From: an uncultured Alistipes sp.
GTDB taxonomy: Bacteria; Bacteroidota; Bacteroidia; Bacteroidales; Rikenellaceae
Direction: 5' to 3'
Length of the DNA stretch: 64,000 nt
NCBI GenBank assembly: GCA_944323075.1
Contig: CALURC010000001.1
Coordinates: 183,764 to 247,763 of the forward strand
The notes under the pieces are model-generated. The model saw only the letters and a program-made list of their open reading frames with translations, made no database searches and was not told the DNA's origin. Made by a program: the position numbers and the translations under genes. Within the stretch, counting starts at the first letter, position 1, and the number at the start of each line of letters is the position of its first letter. Positions 58,136-64,000 of the stretch are shown piece after piece.

Positions 58136-58447
58136 TTCTTTTGCGATTCCACAAATTCATACGGTTATCGGTTTATACCCCGGCACATCACGCATTCCCA
58201 TCTCCCGAAAACCAGCCTCAAAGATAAAACTTTAATTTGGAAATCCCTATTTTCTCCACCGCATCTCTTGTACACTCCGTTCGTTTTCGCCCAATTACTA
58301 CACATTCGGAGAAAGCAGGATCGGCGGATTGCCCGATAAAGTTCCGTTTTTTTGATAAATTTTGCCTATCTTGCACCGGATTTACGACATGTAAAAACTT
58401 ACGGACCGGGGTCACCCGTCCCGTAACTCAGATAATTAAAAAAAGAT
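58136..58447. promoter_or_regulatory. Divergent promoter region between argF and parA
   Basis: 312 bp without a gene. On the minus strand TATCTTTG (plus coordinates 58219-58226) is an exact -7 match for argF. On the plus strand a weak TATCTTG (58367-58373) lies before parA. I saw no parS-like or ARG-box-like palindrome. Confidence 0.45.
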
Positions 58448-59215
58448 ATGGGAAAAATCGTATCGCTGGCGAATCAGAAAGGCGGCGTAGGAAAAACCAC
58501 GACGGCTATCAACCTTGCAGCAAGTGTTGCGGTACTTGGGAAAAAAGTGTTACTCGTCGATGCAGATCCACAAGCCAATGCCACCTCCGGACTGGGGCTG
58601 GACATCAGCGGCATGGGAATTTACGAATGTATCACGGGCGAAGCCGAACCGACCGATATCATATGCAAATGTCCGGATGTCAAAAAACTGGATATTCTTC
58701 CCTCGAATATCAATTTGGTTGGGGCCGAAACCGAACTGCTCGAAATAGAAAACGGTCAGAAACGATTGAAAACCATACTCGACCCTCTGAAATCGGTATA
58801 CGATTTCATCTTTATTGACTGCTCCCCTTCACTTGGATTGGTTACCCTCAATGCTCTGGTCGCATCGGACAGCGTGCTGATCCCCGTACAGTGCGAATAC
58901 TTTGCTCTTGAGGGACTCGGCAAACTGCTAAACACCATCAAGATGACTCAATCGAAGCTCAATCCCTCGCTCGAAATCGAAGGATTCCTGCTTACGATGT
59001 ACGATTCAAGACTCAGACTGGCCAACCAAGTCTCCAGTGAAGTCAAAAAACATTTCGGAGAACTCACTTTCCAAACGATTATCCAACGTAATATCCGGCT
59101 AAGTGAAGCTCCGAGTTTCGGGAAACCGGCATTGCTTTACGATGCCTCCTCTTCGGGAAGCATCAACTACCTGAACCTTGCGAAAGAGTTCATCAAAAAG
59201 AACAGAAACAAATAG
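58448..59215 (+). CDS. parA: Chromosome-partitioning ATPase ParA (Soj)
   Basis: 255 residues. The deviant Walker A motif KGGVGKTTT (about 11-19), VLLVDADPQ, and IFIDCSPS (Walker B) are complete. There is no N-terminal DNA-binding extension, so it is the small chromosomal ParA/Soj type. It lies 12 bp before parB. Confidence 0.95.
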   Translation: MGKIVSLANQKGGVGKTTTAINLAASVAVLGKKVLLVDADPQANATSGLGLDISGMGIYECITGEAEPTDIICKCPDVKKLDILPSNINLVGAETELLEIENGQKRLKTILDPLKSVYDFIFIDCSPSLGLVTLNALVASDSVLIPVQCEYFALEGLGKLLNTIKMTQSKLNPSLEIEGFLLTMYDSRLRLANQVSSEVKKHFGELTFQTIIQRNIRLSEAPSFGKPALLYDASSSGSINYLNLAKEFIKKNRNK

Positions 59216-59227
59216 TGCGACATAGCC

Positions 59228-60103
59228 ATGAATCCGAAAAATAAAGGTCTGGGGCGCGGACTGGGCGCCATTTTCGATATGGAGGGTACGGTCCTGCCCG
59301 AAAAGAGTAAAAACAGGGCTTTCGAAGAGATCGAAATCGACCGCATCCAGCCCAATCCCAAACAGCCGCGTAGCCACTTTGCAGAAGAGGCTCTCGACGA
59401 ATTGGCAGAGTCTATCCGTACACTCGGAGTCATACAGCCGATTACCGTCAAGAAAGAGACGGACGGGGCATATACTATCATCAGTGGAGAACGGCGTTGG
59501 AGAGCTTCGCAAAAAGCCGGACTGAGCGTTATTCCAGCCTATATCCGCGAAGCGGACGACCAGACACTATTGGAGATGGCCATCGTCGAAAACATCCAGA
59601 GACAAGACCTCAACGCCATTGAGGTTGCCTTGAGTTTACAACGGTTGGTCGACGAGTGCCGCCTGACACAAGACTCATTGGCCGAACGGGTCGGGAAAAA
59701 GCGGTCGACCGTGGCCAATTACATGCGGTTGCTTAAATTGCCTGTCGAAGTGCAGCTGGCTATCCGGGAAGAACTCATCTCGATGGGGCATGCCCGTGCA
59801 TTGGCTGGAATCGAATCGGAAGAGCGCCAAATCGCTCTGTTGAAAAAAATCGTCAAAAAAGGGCTCTCTGTCCGTCAGACTGAAGAGCTCGTGCGACTGG
59901 AAAACACAGAATCGGAATCGAAAAACAACGACGAAGAGTTTCCCGAAAATTACACTCGTCTGGTCGAAGAGCTGGAACGGTTCTTCAATCAAAACATCAG
60001 CATCAAGAAAAACAATAAAGGAGGCGGGAAAATCGTTATCGGTTTCGAATCCGACGCCGACATAGAGGCTTTTATCGTTAAATTCAATGAGTTCGCCAAA
60101 TAA
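59228..60103 (+). CDS. parB: Chromosome-partitioning protein ParB (Spo0J)
   Basis: 291 residues. The CTP-binding ParB/Srx-type domain has GERRWRAS and the ENIQRQDL box, followed by a helix-turn-helix (LAERVGKKRSTVANYMRLL) that binds parS, and a C-terminal dimerisation part. The last 17 bases overlap the next gene. No parS site was found in the window by eye. Confidence 0.95.
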   Translation: MNPKNKGLGRGLGAIFDMEGTVLPEKSKNRAFEEIEIDRIQPNPKQPRSHFAEEALDELAESIRTLGVIQPITVKKETDGAYTIISGERRWRASQKAGLSVIPAYIREADDQTLLEMAIVENIQRQDLNAIEVALSLQRLVDECRLTQDSLAERVGKKRSTVANYMRLLKLPVEVQLAIREELISMGHARALAGIESEERQIALLKKIVKKGLSVRQTEELVRLENTESESKNNDEEFPENYTRLVEELERFFNQNISIKKNNKGGGKIVIGFESDADIEAFIVKFNEFAK

Positions 60104-61211
60104 GATAATATTACGAACAAAACTTTCATCGACGGTCTTCTCATCAAAAACAGGAAGTCGGTGGATGTGGCTTGCTATGCTTATATCGCTGATATGGATC
60201 GACGTTCGGGCACAAGATCCGAATACTCGATATAAAGTCGAAGGCGGTATACGGATCAATACGACCCCGGTCTTAGCCGACAGTCTGCAAAACGACTCCA
60301 CCACAATGCAGGCAGCCTCCGTCACCACCGCCCCCGACACAACCACAACGGCTCGAGAACGCCGCCGCATGCTCCGGCTCCAACGCGATACTGTAACGGT
60401 CCGATACAGCAAGCTGTTCCGCGACACGCTTCCCATATCGCGTGTATGCGCAATTTCTGCCGTTGCCCCAGGTTTCGGACAACTTTACAACAAACAAGCA
60501 TGGAAGATCCCGATTCTTTACGGAACAGTCGGCACATCTGCCTATTTTGCCTTTCAGCAAAATCATAAATACAAAGATCTAAAACGGCAATACGACGCAT
60601 TGAAACGCAACAATGCCACACAGGAAGAACTCGATCCGATACAGGGACAGATGATCCGCCACAACACGGCACGGACCCTGTTGTTCATCGGTGCCATCGG
60701 ATCCTACATCTACTTCATCGGAGATGCCGCTCTCAATTACAAGGGGCCCGTCAATAACGTCAAAAAAGCCACAACCCTCTCGACCATCTGTCCCGGAGCA
60801 GGACAGATATACAACAAAAGCTATTGGAAAGTTCCGATCGTTCTTGGCGGTATCGCTACGATGGGATACGTAATCAATTTCAATAACCGAGGCCTCGAGC
60901 GCTTTAAACTCGCCTATGACCTGGTAACGGACGGGGATCCGAATACTATCGACGAATTCAACGGCCGTTATACTGCAGACTATCTAAAAAAACTTCGAGA
61001 TAACTACCGTCGAAACCGAGATTTGTGTATCATCATTACAGCAGGACTCTATCTGTTGAACATTATCGATGCCCATGTCGATGCCCACATGAAAGAGTAT
61101 GACATCAGCGACGATCTGTCGATGAACCTCGAACCAACGATGGTCAATATGTATACCATGCGAAGCGGAACAGTCAACGGCGTAGGCTTCGCCTTTAAAC
61201 TTGCATTCTAA
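60087..61211 (+). CDS. DUF5683 envelope protein
   Basis: 374 residues. The ATG at 60087 overlaps parB by 17 bases; a hydrophobic segment (about 27-38) ends DVRAQ and looks like a signal peptide with a long basic N-region. The DUF5683 domain begins near residue 125 with SAVAPGFGQLYNKQAWKIPILYG; a second such repeat (CPGAGQIYNKSYWKVPIVLGG) lies near 235. Function unknown. The stop overlaps the mltD start (TAATG). Confidence 0.8.
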   Translation: MSSPNKIILRTKLSSTVFSSKTGSRWMWLAMLISLIWIDVRAQDPNTRYKVEGGIRINTTPVLADSLQNDSTTMQAASVTTAPDTTTTARERRRMLRLQRDTVTVRYSKLFRDTLPISRVCAISAVAPGFGQLYNKQAWKIPILYGTVGTSAYFAFQQNHKYKDLKRQYDALKRNNATQEELDPIQGQMIRHNTARTLLFIGAIGSYIYFIGDAALNYKGPVNNVKKATTLSTICPGAGQIYNKSYWKVPIVLGGIATMGYVINFNNRGLERFKLAYDLVTDGDPNTIDEFNGRYTADYLKKLRDNYRRNRDLCIIITAGLYLLNIIDAHVDAHMKEYDISDDLSMNLEPTMVNMYTMRSGTVNGVGFAFKLAF

Positions 61212-62458
61212 TGAACCGATCGATTATCGTATTTTTACTTCTGTTTTGTCTCCCTCTCACAGCCTTACCGCAGGCCGACAGTAAGGAGACCCTGAACATA
61301 CACACCTCTCCCGTAAAATACGACTCGATCATCGCCAGCTGGAAAGCCAATAGCCTCGTCGAAAGCGCAGAACAATTCCTCGAAGACGAATACATCATCC
61401 TCGACACTTCACGCTACATGCAAGCCGTATCGACTGTGAGCGACACGATATGCCGTGCCCGACTCCGGACCATCCCCTCCCCGATCCATCTCCCATATAA
61501 CGACATTGTCCGTAAACACATTGTCGCCTACACGACAACCCATAAATCGATTACACGCCGGATGCTCACGTACGGGAAATATTACTTCCCGATGATTGAA
61601 CAAGAACTCGATAAGAACGGCCTTCCTCTCGAACTCAAGATCGTCCCCGTCATCGAATCGGCTCTCAACCCTACTGCAGTCTCACGCAGAGGGGCTGTCG
61701 GATTGTGGCAATTCATGCTCCAAACGGGACGACAATATGGATTGGAAGTCAACTCGATGGTGGATAATCGGTGCGATCCGATACTCGCAACCGAGGCTGC
61801 ATGCAAATACCTTAAAGACCTGTACGATATCTATCACGATTGGACGCTTGTCCTTGCCTCATACAACTACGGACCAGGAAACGTCAATCGGGCCATCCAA
61901 CGTGCAGGAGGCGATGCAAAAACTTTTTGGGACATCTACCCCTATCTTCCTCGTGAAACGCGAGACTATATTCCGGCCTTCATCGCTCTGACCTATCTTT
62001 ATTACTATCACTGGGATTATGGAGTCGCAGCTTACGAATCACCTCTACCTCTTGCCGCCGATACAGTCATGGTCAATGCCAAACTGAATCTAAATCGAGT
62101 CAGCGACTCTATAGGTATTCCAATAGAACTGATCCGATTGATGAACCCTCAATATAAAACAGACGAGATTCCGGCCATGACCAAAAGCTATCCATTGGTA
62201 CTTCCCCAAGAAGAGATATCCCGTTATATCGCATGCGAAAAAGGATTGATCGCTGCTTCTTCGGTCCAAACATCGAATTCACTTTCCGATACTCATGAAG
62301 TTTCAATTCCCGATCCGATCATTCACCGCGTGAAAAAAGGCGAGACATTGGGCGGAATAGCAAAAAAATATCATGTAAGCGTCGAAAAACTGAAACAATG
62401 GAACGGTCTCCGCAGCTCCATGATCCGAATCGGTCAATCCCTTAAAATCGTACGGTAA
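61211..62458 (+). CDS. mltD: MltD-like lytic transglycosylase with LysM domain
   Basis: 415 residues with a signal peptide. The transglycosylase domain (about 125-260) has the catalytic Glu in PVIESALNPTAVS and the GLWQFM motif. One LysM domain for peptidoglycan binding lies at the C-terminus (HRVKKGETLGGIAKKYHVS); many relatives have two or more. It cuts the glycan chain to the 1,6-anhydro form. It overlaps both neighbours by one base (TAATG), so it is translationally coupled in the par operon. Confidence 0.88.
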   Translation: MNRSIIVFLLLFCLPLTALPQADSKETLNIHTSPVKYDSIIASWKANSLVESAEQFLEDEYIILDTSRYMQAVSTVSDTICRARLRTIPSPIHLPYNDIVRKHIVAYTTTHKSITRRMLTYGKYYFPMIEQELDKNGLPLELKIVPVIESALNPTAVSRRGAVGLWQFMLQTGRQYGLEVNSMVDNRCDPILATEAACKYLKDLYDIYHDWTLVLASYNYGPGNVNRAIQRAGGDAKTFWDIYPYLPRETRDYIPAFIALTYLYYYHWDYGVAAYESPLPLAADTVMVNAKLNLNRVSDSIGIPIELIRLMNPQYKTDEIPAMTKSYPLVLPQEEISRYIACEKGLIAASSVQTSNSLSDTHEVSIPDPIIHRVKKGETLGGIAKKYHVSVEKLKQWNGLRSSMIRIGQSLKIVR

Positions 62459-63846
62459 TGAAATCTGAAAACGATACGATAGCAGCTCTCGCCTCGGGTA
62501 GAGGCGGAGCCATCGCTTTGATCCGTGTCAGCGGAAACGACTCGATTACGATCGGAGACAAGATCTTTCATGGCCTACACGGTAAAACGCTCGCCGACAC
62601 AAAAAGCTTTACAATCCGTTACGGGACCATTTGTGACGGAGAACGGACAATCGATGAAGTATTGATCTCTGTATTCCGCGCCCCGCACTCCTATACGGGA
62701 GAAAACATGATCGAGATTTCATGTCATGCTTCACCATACATCTGTCAGGAAATTCTAAGGCTGCTAAGCCTATCGGGAGCCCGAGCCGCCACTGCCGGAG
62801 AATTCACCTTACGTGCCTTCCTGGCAGGGAAAGTCGACCTCTCTCAAGCCGAGGCCGTTGCCGATGTGATCTCTGCCGACAATCGGGCTGCCCACACATT
62901 GGCTTTCCAACAAATGCGAGGGGGATATTCCGACGAATTTAAACTTCTAAGAGAACGCCTGATCGAACTGGTTTCACTGATCGAACTCGAATTGGATTTC
63001 AGCGAAGAAGAGGTTGAATTTGCAGACAGAAAACAACTGTACGAATTGATCGATATCATTGAGCAACGTCTTCAAAAGCTAATCGATTCATTCCGTTTCG
63101 GAAATGTTCTGAAAACAGGAATTCCGGTAGCCATAGTTGGAGTTCCGAACGTCGGGAAATCAACCTTATTGAATGCACTACTGCAAGAAGACAAAGCCAT
63201 GGTGTCGGAAATTGCAGGAACAACCCGAGATGTCATCGAAGATACACTTACATTAAAAGGAATCAATTTTCGGTTTATTGACACCGCCGGAATTCGACAG
63301 ACGGAAGACCCTCTGGAACACATGGGGATTGAACGTACATTCGACCGGATCGGCAAAGCATCTATCATATTATTGATGACTGATGCACAAGAGAGTGCAG
63401 AAGAGATATATGCCCAATACTGTGCCGTCCCGTGTCGGGATGACCAACGTATGGCTCTGCTTTTAAACAAATGCGACCGTATCTCAGAACAAGAGCTAAA
63501 CAGCAAACAGGCTACGCTATCAACTCAAATCTCACACTCGATTTTGACGCTTTCGGCCAAACAACAAAAAGGATTGGAAAAGTTAATTTCTTTTTTATGT
63601 GAGGATTACGACAACGAAAAATTACAGGAAGAGGTTGTTGTATTCAATAACCGGCACCACGAATTATTAATCCAAGCGCGTAATGCACTCGTCCGAGCCC
63701 GAGAGGGATTAGACTCTGGCATATCGGGAGATTTCTTAGCACAAGATCTCCGCGAAGTACTCCATTACATCGGCATGATAACCGGCGAAATAACCACGGA
63801 TGATATTCTTGGTTCTATCTTTGCCAAATTCTGCATCGGTAAGTAA
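62458..63846 (+). CDS. mnmE: tRNA modification GTPase MnmE (TrmE/ThdF)
   Basis: 462 residues, complete. The N-terminal tetrahydrofolate-binding domain, the helical domain and the inserted GTPase domain (P-loop GVPNVGKST near residue 228, DTAG, NKCD) are all present. The protein ends in FCIGK, the C-terminal Cys motif needed with MnmG for wobble-uridine modification. Last gene of the parA-parB-DUF5683-mltD-mnmE unit. Its 3' end is a well-known integration target for mobile elements. Confidence 0.95.
   Translation: MKSENDTIAALASGRGGAIALIRVSGNDSITIGDKIFHGLHGKTLADTKSFTIRYGTICDGERTIDEVLISVFRAPHSYTGENMIEISCHASPYICQEILRLLSLSGARAATAGEFTLRAFLAGKVDLSQAEAVADVISADNRAAHTLAFQQMRGGYSDEFKLLRERLIELVSLIELELDFSEEEVEFADRKQLYELIDIIEQRLQKLIDSFRFGNVLKTGIPVAIVGVPNVGKSTLLNALLQEDKAMVSEIAGTTRDVIEDTLTLKGINFRFIDTAGIRQTEDPLEHMGIERTFDRIGKASIILLMTDAQESAEEIYAQYCAVPCRDDQRMALLLNKCDRISEQELNSKQATLSTQISHSILTLSAKQQKGLEKLISFLCEDYDNEKLQEEVVVFNNRHHELLIQARNALVRAREGLDSGISGDFLAQDLREVLHYIGMITGEITTDDILGSIFAKFCIGK
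63829..63846 (+). other. Attachment-site-like 3' end of mnmE
   Basis: The last 18 bases of mnmE (TTCTGCATCGGTAAGTAA) closely resemble the attachment core that Salmonella genomic island 1 and relatives use at the 3' end of thdF/trmE. This part of mnmE is conserved anyway, so it shows a possible target, not an integrated element. The second copy that would mark an inserted element would lie beyond the window end. Confidence 0.45.
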
Positions 63847-63867
63847 CTATTTGATTATCAAATAGTT
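63845..63867. repeat. Perfect 10-bp inverted repeat next to the mnmE stop
   Basis: AACTATTTGA (63845-63854) and TCAAATAGTT (63858-63867) are perfect complements around TTA and overlap the stop codon. AT-rich, so a poor terminator by itself; it may be a protein-binding site. Confidence 0.6.
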
Positions 63868-63891
63868 AAATTGATTATAATCGATTAATAT

Positions 63892-63917
63892 GGCGCTCTT
63901 TACGGGCGCCTTTTTTG
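63892..63917 (+). terminator. Terminator after mnmE
   Basis: GGCGC(T) (63892-63897) pairs with GGCGCC (63905-63910); a run of T6 follows at 63911-63916. Ends the par-mnmE transcript. Confidence 0.8.
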
Positions 63918-63927
63918 TTGCTCAAGT

Positions 63928-63986
63928 ATCGTTGATAATCGTTGCTAAGCCTTTTTACGCCATTTTTTGTACCTCCTGTGTACCTC
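63928..63986. repeat. Two sets of helically phased direct repeats
   Basis: ATCGTTG occurs at 63928-63934 and again at 63938-63944 (10-bp step). TGTACCTC occurs at 63968-63975 and 63979-63986 (11-bp step). One-turn spacing is typical of binding sites for cooperating DNA-binding proteins such as recombinases. No gene is visible in the last 150 bp. Confidence 0.5.
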
Positions 63987-64000
63987 ACAAGCCCAAAGTC

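Noticed and set aside
58136-58447. parS-type palindrome near parAB
   Set aside because: I looked for a GTTTCACGTGAAAC-like site here and elsewhere in the window and found none. CACGTG occurrences inside genes (for example near 20881 and 44000) lack the flanking symmetry.

Overview
The window is from a Bacteroidales bacterium, probably a gut commensal. Several things point that way: promoters of the TAnnTTTG (-7) type, lipoproteins with an acidic surface-export tail after the lipid cysteine, FimB/Mfa2-type and DUF3575 fimbrial genes, OstA-like and DUF5683 proteins, and many secreted glycosidases. Rikenellaceae (Alistipes-like) is my best guess, but the sequence alone does not settle the genus. 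No rRNA, tRNA or CRISPR array was recognised.

Layout. 1-367: the 3' end of an acyl-CoA carboxylase carboxyltransferase gene. 606-16953: a surface-fibre cluster. It holds seven lipoproteins of one FimA/Mfa-like superfamily (two of them giant adhesins carrying beta-helix repeats), a clostripain-family (C11) protease lipoprotein, a periplasmic/outer-membrane DUF3575 protein and an AraC regulator. A multi-hairpin non-coding segment (about 9338-9485) precedes the regulator. 17277-25207 (minus): a compact operon for a lipid-anchored GH78 rhamnosidase, a GH2 mannosidase-like enzyme, a ROK kinase, a GmhA-type isomerase and an MFS transporter. 25518-36090: a DUF5722 putative glycosidase, an AsmA-like protein, an AI-2E-family permease, cysK, an L,D-transpeptidase, a dicarboxylate symporter and a pectate-lyase-like beta-helix lipoprotein. 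36274-45230: a PAP2 phosphatase, a GH3 enzyme, carB and a DEAD-box helicase. 45284-51157 (minus): a second GH78, an SGNH esterase and a GH78-like protein lacking the usual acid residue. 51255-58135 (minus): envelope biogenesis genes (OstA-like, SurA-like and a PPIase-like lipoprotein) behind a CPBP membrane protease and argF. 58448-63846 (plus): parA-parB-DUF5683-mltD-mnmE, overlapping or nearly so. The 3' end of mnmE matches the attachment-site type used by SGI1-like elements, and repeat-rich sequence follows it to the window end.

How the parts work together. The fibre cluster looks like a type V pilus-type system: a FimB/Mfa2-like anchor, several stalk- or accessory-type subunits, and two very long adhesive subunits. 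It carries its own candidate surface protease, a role that gingipains fill in Porphyromonas. The glycosidase sets suggest use of rhamnose- and mannose-containing plant or host glycans, but no SusC/SusD pair lies in the window. The right-hand third is housekeeping: envelope assembly, chromosome partition, peptidoglycan turnover and tRNA modification.
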